A stretch of 64,000 nt of DNA from Parietichytrium sp. I65-24A (Eukaryota; Sar; Bigyra; Thraustochytrida; Thraustochytriidae). The notes beneath the pieces are model-generated. The model searched no databases. It was not told the origin of the DNA and worked only from the letters and a program-made list of their open reading frames with translations. Below are positions 10,401 through 18,406 of the stretch, in pieces; within the stretch, counting starts at the first letter, position 1, and every line of letters starts with the position of its first letter. The stretch spans positions 162,815 to 226,814 of the forward strand of contig BLSF01000066.1 in NCBI GenBank assembly GCA_012862575.1, given 5' to 3'. Position numbers and translations under genes: made by a program.

Positions 10401-11210
10401 ACAAGGGAAGCGCTCCTGCGGAGCTTGATGAACGACAAAAACGGGCTTCGGTGCGTCTTCCGCCCATGGCTGACTCCAATACCGGATATGAACTCGGGGC
10501 TGTACTATGCTATTGCAATTCGGCGGTCAAACGCAAAATCAAAGCCCAGTCCGCACACACCGCCCTCTCCGTCAGCGCAGGGCCACCAATACACGCGAAA
10601 GAAGCGGAACAACAGTGCCAACGGAGGCGGCTCGCAACATAAAAGCGGCTCCAACTGTGCGCAAGAGACTGCATCTAATGGCTCTTCTCGAACTGTGCTG
10701 CAAGAACCCACTGTGTGTGCTCTCTTTCAGAACACGCAGGTGTTTGTCGCTGCAACAGGCGGGCGGTACGATTCGCTGATTCGGCAGTATCAGCTGACTT
10801 CGGTTCCCCGAGCCCAGGTCGCGGCGTTGGGGACCCGCTTTCATGTGGAAAGGATCGCCATGCAACTATTGGATCCTTCCAAGGAAGTTTCGCCGTACAC
10901 TGTGATGGTTCTTGTCGGCGCTCCGTCGGATGAGGAGCCCACGCAGCTGACTGACTGTGCTCAGATTGCAGACCTGCTGAGAGCACACGGGATCTCGGCC
11001 GACTGGATGCACCCTTTTCCAACCAACCATGCCGCTGCGCCAATGTCAGACACGTTTCTAAACTACGCAAGAGAGAACCGCATTCCGTTTTTCGTGTGTA
11101 AGCGGAGGGGTCAGCTTTACCGCGTCAGGACCGTGGCGAATGCGGCGATACACAAAGATTTTGGCAAGTTTGATCAGCTTGTGAGTTTCATAAAGTCCAA
11201 AGTCTTGTAA
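7470..11210 (+). CDS. GCN2: GCN2-type eIF2alpha kinase (RWD + kinase + HisRS-like)
   Basis: Amino-acid-starvation sensor kinase that phosphorylates eIF2alpha; 1,246 aa from ATG 7470. Domains: RWD (about 8-115, IAEEIEVLSSIFG), where GCN1 binds in known GCN2; a charged helix; a Ser/Thr kinase (about 223-650) with Gly-loop GFGGFGKV, Lys in YAVKRIK, HRDLKPANVFL, DFGLA and YRAPEV; and a histidyl-tRNA-synthetase-like region with an anticodon-binding-like end (about 700-1246). Two inserts interrupt the kinase: an acidic Asp/Glu/Ser stretch after IVRYYQAWIED, as in other eIF2alpha kinases, and a Lys-rich plus Thr-run insert between DFG and the APE region. The pseudokinase domain of yeast and animal GCN2 is absent, which explains the shorter length (about 1,250 against about 1,650 aa). 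No intron is seen. Confidence 0.92.
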   Translation: MAEEEEEDRIAEEIEVLSSIFGADLKRLGLVWGLPKISLTITPHVSQGGDPVEAELEVTYVAGYPGKAPTVKVVRGTGISEDNLRKLQQELQQEGGKMAGTNAEPFVFDLSRIAQDFIVRHRVVTKSFYEEFQEEETNKARMAQAQKRRIKQEELERNALLHARVNRALETVPSASAARPQVWDLNFLSKTSQGDDSALGDAEPDLDRLLEQSAQAKSRYEADFEEIKLLGFGGFGKVVKARNRLDGRLYAVKRIKLERQDANSNRKILREVTSLAKMFHQNIVRYYQAWIEDDEGGDSDSEDSESGDDWGSSESRDLSTSSTVSFGIRPKMKPSRVASPTTLDAAARGLYQNDDFVGFGDWSEDEDDESSQVGDGLDASQLSGRNTKKSLARDRLLYIQMEYCPGQTLREVIDKRVLVQNPDLVWRLFRQIVEALWYIHDTCHFIHRDLKPANVFLDENGNVKLGDFGLAITVEKSEATAESGAAAVANATGTGAAPSPGQGKKKKGKNKKKGGATTVVTTTTTTTATTHPKSSPSADVVEPDSDCAKNMPRGSIENTSGVGTTLYRAPEVTKGKYNEKCDMWSIGVMLYEMLVPPFGTGMERIKSLTQLRETGKVDPAAGIKKEHRELVEMLLQKKPKNRPSALFILESGRLPQKIEMEQKYFDEVMRVVKGSDRSLPLYTRLMETLFTQATRDEVFYTYDADILKYTNSAVAHSQEMSLEARQQLRHHELLHATQKIVYREMEKQFELFGASPFYAPLLTPKTEVETDRQNQYCQLMDPQGTIVLLPMNLTRPFARWIALRQLSWMKRYDCSRVYVAAETGNNLLGGQPRSKLQSTLDVVVPLSLLADPAISREWHVDCMRCSVQALTRCSSDYLTDNIIVYVQDSKLQDALLSHLGLEPRSRCTHLLAFLDALFSNEKLSWSQVRKAMLERVTQKQADSLKSLFAARHDEKDFGLRAFLEKTGPEASKSSDIRTREALLRSLMNDKNGLRCVFRPWLTPIPDMNSGLYYAIAIRRSNAKSKPSPHTPPSPSAQGHQYTRKKRNNSANGGGSQHKSGSNCAQETASNGSSRTVLQEPTVCALFQNTQVFVAATGGRYDSLIRQYQLTSVPRAQVAALGTRFHVERIAMQLLDPSKEVSPYTVMVLVGAPSDEEPTQLTDCAQIADLLRAHGISADWMHPFPTNHAAAPMSDTFLNYARENRIPFFVCKRRGQLYRVRTVANAAIHKDFGKFDQLVSFIKSKVL

Positions 11211-11583
11211 GATTATGGGGAAACGGACTTTTTTCTTTCCCCAAGCTTTGAGTTGTGATTTTTGGACACAGGTTCTCAGTCACGATCTCCGGATTCGTGC
11301 AAATAAGTAATTGTCCGGGGCGTACGGAATAGGCTTCTTCTTCTTCCTCCACCACCTCCTCCTCCTCCTTTTTTGAAGTAACAAAGGAATCTCAACTTGG
11401 TCATATGGAGAATGTTGGGGTTTAAAACGAGAACATTTTGCAGATTTGTAATTTTATTATTAAAGTCACACAGAGGGGTAGAAAAACATGGTACTGTATC
11501 GCGTTTTTTTGGCAGACACATCAGTTTTTTAAAAAGGTTCAAAGCCCCCGATCTTTGGTTGGTCACAAGGTTCTTCTTTCTCT
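11211..11583. other. Convergent 3' intergenic region
   Basis: About 370 bp between the stops of the convergent GCN2-like and membrane-protein genes. It contains a CTTCTTC/CCTCCTC run (about 11335-11371) and T/A-rich stretches suited to polyadenylation of both transcripts. No gene is visible. Confidence 0.5.
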
Positions 11584-12552
11584 CTATTCTTCATCAGCCT
11601 TGACCTTGACCTCCGCATCCTCGGCCATTGGCGCGAGTGAGTCTGACTTGACCACTTCAGCTTCGACGGCCTGGCCTTCTCTGCGGCGGCGAAGCACAAC
11701 GATTGCAACGAGAGCGGCAATCCCGGCAACAGCCCCGACAGCAACTGCAATTCCAGCTGCAGCGCCTCCACTGAGACCTTCAGAGTCCAAGCTATTGTCA
11801 ACGGAGCTGGCACTCTCTTCGGCCTCCTTGAGGGCCTCAGCGGCGGAGGTCATGTTCGTGAGCCCATCGCTCGAGCCGTTCTCGTCTCCGACCAGAGCCA
11901 GTTTGCACAAGCTCGAGACATCCGTCCAGGTTTCGTTCAAGCATGACTTGACAGCGTTGAGAGCCTTGGCAACCTTGGAACCGCCTGGCAAGCTCACCTT
12001 TCCGTGGAGGTTTCTTGCCTCGCTGAATAGCTGACGGAGCGCGCGCTTGTGGCCGTGAACTCCTTGGTGCTGTCTTCGCTTCTTGCTAACGCACTTTGCA
12101 ACGGTTGAGTTGTTCGCTTCGCAGTCACAGAGGCATTCGTATGACTCCACCTTGGTTGAAGCGAAGCACGAGTTGCACTCCCGGAGCACGATCTCGGGGC
12201 AGGTCTCTTCCTCTGGGCCAACGTCGCAGAGGGTGCGAATATCGCCGGCGCAAAAGAACTGGGCACTCTCCAAGTAGCGGATTGCGCGAGGCACCTTGGT
12301 GGAGTTGCTGCTTTCTTCTTCATCTTCCGAGTATGTTACGAACTCCTCCGGGGTGTCCATCTCAATCGAGGTCACCAGCGCATCGTCTTCGACCTCTGGG
12401 TCGTCTTCAGCGCGGCAAAACGTGAACGGCTTGACCTTGAAGATGCCTTTCATCCACCTCTTCATTTCGCCTTGGGACACCTTCTCATCATCGTCATCCT
12501 TTCCGCCAATGACGGCAACCACGAGGCACGCAGTCAAGAGTGAGAACCTCAT
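11584..12552 (-). CDS. Signal-peptide, single-TM surface protein, unknown family
   Basis: 322 aa; not recognised as a named family. A clear signal peptide (MRFSLLTACLVVAVIGG) decides the start at ATG 12552, since the frame upstream has no other ATG. The ectodomain is acidic (KDDDDEK, EDEEESS) and has a Cys-rich middle (about 115-190, including ECNSCF and ECLCDCEANNS) that suggests disulfides. There are a few N-x-S/T sites (NST, NET, NMT). Near the C-terminus a Gly/Ala/Val-rich transmembrane helix (GIAVAVGAVAGIAALVAIVV, about 265-288) is followed by RRRR and an acidic cytosolic tail. Predicted type I plasma-membrane or cell-surface protein. A (CTTG)n run lies directly upstream of the ATG (12565-12584) in the presumed leader. 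Confidence 0.75.
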   Translation of the reverse strand: MRFSLLTACLVVAVIGGKDDDDEKVSQGEMKRWMKGIFKVKPFTFCRAEDDPEVEDDALVTSIEMDTPEEFVTYSEDEEESSNSTKVPRAIRYLESAQFFCAGDIRTLCDVGPEEETCPEIVLRECNSCFASTKVESYECLCDCEANNSTVAKCVSKKRRQHQGVHGHKRALRQLFSEARNLHGKVSLPGGSKVAKALNAVKSCLNETWTDVSSLCKLALVGDENGSSDGLTNMTSAAEALKEAEESASSVDNSLDSEGLSGGAAAGIAVAVGAVAGIAALVAIVVLRRRREGQAVEAEVVKSDSLAPMAEDAEVKVKADEE

Positions 12553-13486
12553 TTTTCTTTCTTTCTTGCTTGCTTGCTTGCTTGCCTTCCTTCTTCCCTT
12601 ACTTTTGGACAGGTTGATCGCTTTCCGCTGCTCTTGCTCTTCTTGTTCTTGTCGCTTCACGTTTCGTGTCTGTTGCTGCTGAGAATCTCACGTCCGCAAT
12701 CTTGGGTAAGAATCCCATTCTCGCAATGCGAGACTGTAGAGACTGTGGACACCGTAGACACTGTAGAGTCTCGGTGCCGAAAGCAAAGTAAGCCACTGGC
12801 AGCCCCCACGTGTAACGCTGCTACTGCTGATACTGCTGCTGGGTTTGGAGTAGGTTCGAGTTCAAGTTTGGGCCCGGCATATAGTATATACACCGACGAA
12901 TTTGGTTTCACCCTTCCACTTTCCGCCGCACTCTTTCACACGGTACGCACCCAACCCATTCAACCATCCGACCGGTATCCGCAACTCCAGCTGCAAACCC
13001 AGATCAAAGTTACAACCTTAAAACAAACCAAAAATGAAAAAGATTCCCCAACTTTGACCAAGACCCATCTCCCAAACTCTCTTTCCAAGTTCACTCTTTC
13101 GCCAAGTTCATGCGCTGCTATCATACGGTAATCACTAACAACTCTTAGGGCGTGTGCATTGAGGGTGTGCGACTCCGATACTATAGTACTCCCTATCAGG
13201 GCCTTCCTTGCCTAGGTCTAGGTATGGTAATAGACTAAGGTATGGCTATGTATGGATGCGTTGGATAAGTAGAAACTACTGTTAACTAGATGGAATTGGT
13301 GGAAGTTTCTGCTGAGTGCTTTGTTCAATGAATGGACTTTAGCAGTGAGATTGGTAAGATGTGAAACTGGGATTGTCGAGGAAACGGGGCTCTTTCGAGA
13401 GTGAGAGAGAGTGAAAAAGAGAGTGAACGTGCGCAAAAATTAAAAGCAATTTCTCACAAGCAACAAGCGATGCATCGATTGTTGAT

Positions 13487-13518
13487 TTTGTTTATTTGTT
13501 TATTTGTTTATTTGTTTG
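13487..13518. repeat. (TTTGTTTA)n microsatellite
   Basis: Four tandem copies of TTTGTTTA with a partial unit, in intergenic DNA. No associated gene. Confidence 0.85.
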
Positions 13519-15093
13519 TAAGTTTGGTTGGTTCATCATGGTTCATCGGTTCATCGGTTTTGTGCGCTTTTGGAAGACAGAATGGAGCCATCCTGAGCCA
13601 TCCTGGAATAAGTTACATATGCAAATTGCGAAGCCTGCGACAAACTTTGAGTTGGAGACACACGCAGTAAGGGTGAGAGCGGCCAATTGAATTGACAGTC
13701 AATTATACAAGAGCAAGATGTGCAGGGATTGTGCGGGGGAAGGGGAAAGTGGGAATGGGGTGAACGGGGGAGGGGGGAAGGACAGAGACGGCGGCGGCTT
13801 CCAAAGAAGGCCAATTCTCTCGCTCGCGCTTTCGCAGATCTGTGCGACTTTTGAGAGAATTGGTTCACGGTCAATCCAAACATTAACGTGTCGATTGACG
13901 CTCTCATTTTCCTTTTGCGCCAGACTTTTTCGCAAAACTCACAGAGACTTGGCAATTTGCCTTGGCAATTTTGCTATGAAATAGATTCTTCACAGCACAC
14001 CACGCTCCCAGTGACGCACGCTGAGTGCCGCTAAGGCTGCCAATTGCGGGGGGGATAGCCGTGGGAGACGCTAGGGCGATGCTATCCAGGTCAGTGGGGA
14101 GCCCCCGAGATTGCGAGTCAGATACTTGGCGTGCGCTCAAGTTCCTGTTAACTCCGGATGATCCCATCATCCGCTGCAAGAAAACGGACTGGACCAGAAC
14201 AGCAAAAGTTGGCAATTTTGGAAACGATGGAAGCTCGCCGCACGGTGTGCTGCTTGTATAAAGATATAAAGAAAAATTAAAAAGAAGAATTAAGAAAAGC
14301 TGGCCCGTCTCTAAAATGTGCCCAAGGACAGGCCACCAGCCAGATGCCCGCCCATCCAGCCACTACCACATGGTGTCGGTGCCGACTCGAGCTAACAAAT
14401 TGGGTGCGGTCCCAAACTTGCTCCGTAGAGAAACCCCAACTTGTCGAGAATCTGCAGTGTACGTTTGTTTTGACCTGTGCGAGGCTTCCGATGGATCTTT
14501 TTAGACTCCTTGGCGAGCGCTCACGATAGACACGTAAGGTGGGTGCTCCGGAGCTGGAGACGCGGCTGAGTCTGAGAACTCCTCTCTGGGGCGCATCTCG
14601 AGTGGGACTTACACAAAGGACCCGAGACACCCTGTCAGTGCGTCTGTGACCAGTGCACCCACCACTTGGATCCGGCTCACTGGCTGTGACACTTCTCGTC
14701 GCCAATCCGTCGCCAACTTGCCAATTGGTACTCCTCTTCCGGAAGATTTCGAAACGGTCAGTTGCTTCTGGAAGCGGCGCTCGCTTGACTATTCTGTATG
14801 TGAGAGCCCAGAGGGGTCCGCAAAGTCGACTCGCTGATGATTGGCTTTGCTGCGTAGGTTGTGAATTGCAGCGGGATCCCTGCGGGACGCTGGGGTCGCT
14901 GCTCTCCTTTGGCTGCCTATTCTCCGGATCGCAGGATCCAACGAGCCATGGCGCTGTTCCAAAAAACAAAAGCGAGTCTTCCTCGCGTGCCTGCCCTGCT
15001 TGGAACCGGAGCTCTTCGAAGGAGTGAACGAGTATCCACGTGCAAGTATCTGAAGCCAGCAACACGGAGTCTAAGCCTCTGAATATCGAGCCA

Positions 15094-15438
15094 CTCGTCC
15101 ATCTCTTGGCAGCGCAGCATTTGCCCTGCGAAGAGAAGTGGAATATGAGTTGCTATGGACTCGGTCTTAATTTGGCTGCAGCGCTTTTGCGCCCAATTGA
15201 TGAAGCCAAGAAAGCTCGTCCATCTCTTGGCAGTGAAGAGAAGTGGAACATGAGTTGCTATGGACCCGGTCTTAGTTTGGCTGCAGCGCGTTTGCGACCA
15301 ATTAATGAAGCCAAGAAAGCTCGTCCATCTCGCGCAGCGCAGGATTTGCCCTGTGAAGAGAAGCGGAACATGAGTTGCTATGGACACAGTATTAGTTTGG
15401 CTGCAGCGCTTTTGCGACCAATAGATGAGCCAAGGAAA
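15094..15438. repeat. Three-copy ~105-121 bp tandem repeat
   Basis: Units at 15094-15214, 15215-15319 and 15320-15438. Each begins CTCGTCCATCTC and contains GAAGAGAAG(T/C)GGAA(T/C)ATGAG, TTGCTATGGAC and TTTGGCTGCAGCGC. Unit 2 lacks the roughly 16-bp GCGCAGxATTTGCCCTG segment found in units 1 and 3. The units differ by scattered substitutions. All frames are open for a while, but neither the composition nor a start codon supports a protein, so it is annotated as a minisatellite. Confidence 0.9.
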
Positions 15439-15860
15439 ATGCCTTGGATGGGGGGGCAAATTTCGGCCGAGTCAGAATCGCGATCGAGATTTCCTTGCCG
15501 AAAAGGGTGGCAGAAATCTCCTTCCGACACTCGCCCTTCAGCCTCTGCCATACTCGCACCAAGAGTCTCCTGAAGTGTCCAACCTTGAGAGCGTCGGAAC
15601 GCATTTGGCAGTCATCGGGTACCAGAAGCATCAGAGATATCAGAGTATGAAAACAATGAAAACAGCGCAAACAGATGGATACAGTACTTGAATTGTTCGA
15701 CTATGAGTGAGCTATACTGTACGTCCTTTTGATCTGCGCTTTGCATTCCAAGAGAAGTCTCGGACAGAGAATGAGAAAGAAAGCATTGTGGCCTCAGTCG
15801 CTTCAGTATTTTCAGTATTCGCAGAGTCCAGACGCTGCTGTCAGTACCGGGTACCTTTTA

Positions 15861-15986
15861 GTTCGGGTTCTCGTTCCGGTTCTGGATCTGGATCTGGTTC
15901 ACGTTCTGGTTCTGGTTCTGGTTCTGGATCTGGATCTGGTTCTCGTTCTGGTTCTCGTTCTCGTTCTGGTTCTGGTTCTCGTTCTG
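15861..15986. repeat. (GGTTCT)n-type hexamer microsatellite
   Basis: About 125 bp of degenerate hexamers (GGTTCT, CGTTCT, GGATCT). Read as protein it gives Gly-Ser/Arg-Ser dipeptides, but the surrounding frame has no ATG and no recognisable domain. A shorter stretch of the same hexamer recurs near 37060-37110. Confidence 0.85.
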
Positions 15987-16844
15987 ATTGGGGCGCCAGG
16001 CGTCAAACAAGTGCGCAATCACTGGCAATTCAACTTAATCTTTACATTGATGCTACGCCAACTTGAACAGCAAAGACAAAGATGTTTCTTTTACATTTTA
16101 AATTTTAAAATACAAAGGCCAAAGTGCTCTCGCCTTTGGTGGTCTTCTCTTTCTTCTTCTTCTTCCTGTTTGAGCCACACTCACCGGCACATACACTTTT
16201 GAATTTTGAATAGCGCCATATCTTCTTACGACAGCTCTATCTATATCCATAGAATGAGCATTAACAAACAAATACATATTACTGCTAACAACGCACGTCT
16301 CCGACTCTCAGGCCGCCATAGCAGCAGCCCTATCATTTTATAGAAGAACACTAAGATCCACTATCCGCACCTACGGACGAAGTTCATTTCGTATACACTG
16401 AACATCTCTAACCGAATCCTTACGCTTCGCTAACGAAGCTTATCTATCAGTTAGTGTGACGCTCTCCATCCTTCCCATCGACCAACTTGACCTAACTTTT
16501 TTCAAAACCAGCTAACAGTCCCTACCCAACCAGCTATCCACGCTCTACGCCCCTCCTTACACCGCGCCATAGCACCCACTAATACACGTGACTATGAAAG
16601 CTCTACCACCCCTTCCTACCGCGATGTTACCGTTTATCCTAAATATCTTCCAAGTGTATCTTGTTCTTTCCAACGCCAACGCAGCGCGGAACGTACGGAA
16701 GCGGACGGTGTAACGTACGTAAACGTTTGCAGCGAGTACCCCTCAGTAAGACTCTTATTAGTTATACTAAATAAGACGAAGAAGGAGTAGAAGAAGCATA
16801 AGGAGAAGCATAAGGAGAAGGAGAAGGAGAGGAAGGATAAGGAG

Positions 16845-17789
16845 ATGTTGGACGGAAAGTTGGATAGCTCGGACGCTTCTGGCGGTCATAATAACAACAA
16901 CAACAACGACAACAACAATATGGCGACGGACTACAGCGCAGACGCGGAGCCGGTGTCGCAGTTCCACGTGCCGATCGCGGAGGACGAGCACGGTGGGCGT
17001 GGGGATCTGAATCAAGATGCTCGCGACCAGGAGATGGAGATGGAGGCTCGCGAGCAGGTGGAAACCGCGAAGAAGATGCTCTTCGCGAACGGCGGATGGC
17101 CGCTGCTCGTGTTCATCGCGTCCACTGTGCTCATGATCGCAGCCGCTTCTGCGTGCAGCCAGGCCAACTACTGCGCCGGAAAGAACGGCTATGCGGTAGC
17201 CGCCGGGGTGATCTCGATGGTGGTGTCATTCGGGTACCTGTGGCTCGAGAGACAGGACCATCTGGAGGCGAAGGCGAGATTGGGACTCACGGTGTTTCTG
17301 TTCATGTGGTGGGTGCTTGTGGCTGGAATCACCACCTTCTCTGCGCCATTTAGGACTCCCGGAAATGGCTACTTCGCGGCGTGGGGAGGGCTCTTCGGCG
17401 CATTGTACATGCTCACCAACGAGGTTGCTAAAGTGCGCGTGGCCATTGACAGATTTGCCAACATCGGCCGCCAGCTCGGAATTCTTCTCATCGGCTCGTT
17501 GGTGGTGCTCTTTGCTGGAGTTGCGTACTGCAACGGAGCCGGCTGCTCTGGGCTCGCCGGCTATGCAATCGCTGCAGGAACCATCTCGTTTGTGGCTGCG
17601 CTGCTCAGGCTTGGGCTGGACCAAAAGATGCCAGACAACGCCCACAAGTTCTTCAACTTGTTCCTCATCGTGTTCTGGATCGTGGGCTTTATCATCCTCA
17701 CTTTTGTGGGTCCTTTCACCACGGTCGGCAACGGGTACTTTGGCACATGGGCGTGCCTTATTTCTTCCATCCTGCTCTTCAACCACTAA
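16845..17789 (+). CDS. Internally duplicated multipass membrane protein, unknown
   Basis: 314 aa starting at ATG 16845; family not named. The first ~75 residues are soluble, with an Asn/Asp run (about 19-29) and acidic stretches. The rest is hydrophobic with about eight predicted TM segments arranged as two similar halves. In each half a TM helix is followed by a two-Cys loop (CSQANYCAGKNGYAVAAG, then CNGAGCSGLAGYAIAAG). Further on, each has an ITTF/ILTF helix leading into a loop ending GNGYFAAW or GNGYFGTW. The repeats imply duplication of a 4-TM unit. The paired cysteines and the GNGYFxxW loops would lie on the same side of the membrane. Transporter, receptor or MARVEL-like organiser are all possible; no catalytic motif is visible. 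Confidence 0.85.
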   Translation: MLDGKLDSSDASGGHNNNNNNDNNNMATDYSADAEPVSQFHVPIAEDEHGGRGDLNQDARDQEMEMEAREQVETAKKMLFANGGWPLLVFIASTVLMIAAASACSQANYCAGKNGYAVAAGVISMVVSFGYLWLERQDHLEAKARLGLTVFLFMWWVLVAGITTFSAPFRTPGNGYFAAWGGLFGALYMLTNEVAKVRVAIDRFANIGRQLGILLIGSLVVLFAGVAYCNGAGCSGLAGYAIAAGTISFVAALLRLGLDQKMPDNAHKFFNLFLIVFWIVGFIILTFVGPFTTVGNGYFGTWACLISSILLFNH

Positions 17790-18406
17790 GTCGAGGTCTT
17801 GAAGTCGCTTTCGAGCTCAGGTTGGCCTAGCGAGTAAGCAAAGTTGATTCGCGCTTCTGCGGTGATGGGGGACAGCTGCTGCATTTGTTCGCCTCCATTT
17901 TTATCTCCATCTCTTGGCGTGGCAATACGCGTCGGCGGAGAAAGGCTGGAAGTTTTGCGGACGGACTACAGGCAACTCGAGTTCCGCAGTGCTCGTTTTC
18001 TTCTATAATCATTACACAGGGCATGAGCTTCATATACCCTTATTCGTGAACACCAATCTTTCCTGCTCTCCCTTTTCATCTTTTTAAACTTCACCACTCT
18101 TTGTTTGCTCTGGGGCTTGATATTTTTTTGGGTCAAGACAAGATAAAAATATTTGCGCATTTTGGAAAGATGTGAGAATCAAAGGTTTCCATCATATCTT
18201 GTCGAGCGAATGGGAACAAAAGAAGAAAGAGAAAACCACATCCCAACCAATTAGAAAAAACTTGCTTGACGATGAATATCAGTGTTCTAGCTTCGAGTTG
18301 AGGAGCTGACACGGTCACAAGTGGCGCGCCCAAGGCCGGCCATTCTTCGGTGCTCCAAATGCACTTTTACCATCGATTCGGCGGTAAGCTTATGAAGTAG
18401 GACATA
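17790..18406. other. Convergent intergenic region, nothing recognised
   Basis: About 620 bp between the 3' ends of the duplicated membrane-protein gene (+) and the exchanger gene (-). A/T-rich 3'-end sequence; no repeat or coding signal stands out. Confidence 0.5.

Larger units (their letters stand above)
12553..16844. other. Long intergenic region with repeats, no gene recognised
   Basis: About 4.3 kb between two divergently oriented genes. It contains a GACTGTAGA-type tandem (about 12729-12770), a (TTTGTTTA)n run, a three-copy ~115-bp tandem repeat and a hexamer microsatellite, listed separately. The longest open frame (14277-15065, minus strand) has no ATG and no Met at all, and resembles no family. 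If a gene exists here it must be a noncoding RNA or a heavily spliced gene that I cannot see. Confidence 0.5.

Noticed and set aside
14277-15065. 262-codon minus-strand open frame
   Set aside because: No ATG anywhere in the frame, no domain, and it overlaps noncoding tandem-repeat DNA.
15707-16066. Gly-Ser/Arg-Ser repeat protein
   Set aside because: Produced by a hexamer microsatellite; the frame has no ATG start and no flanking domain.
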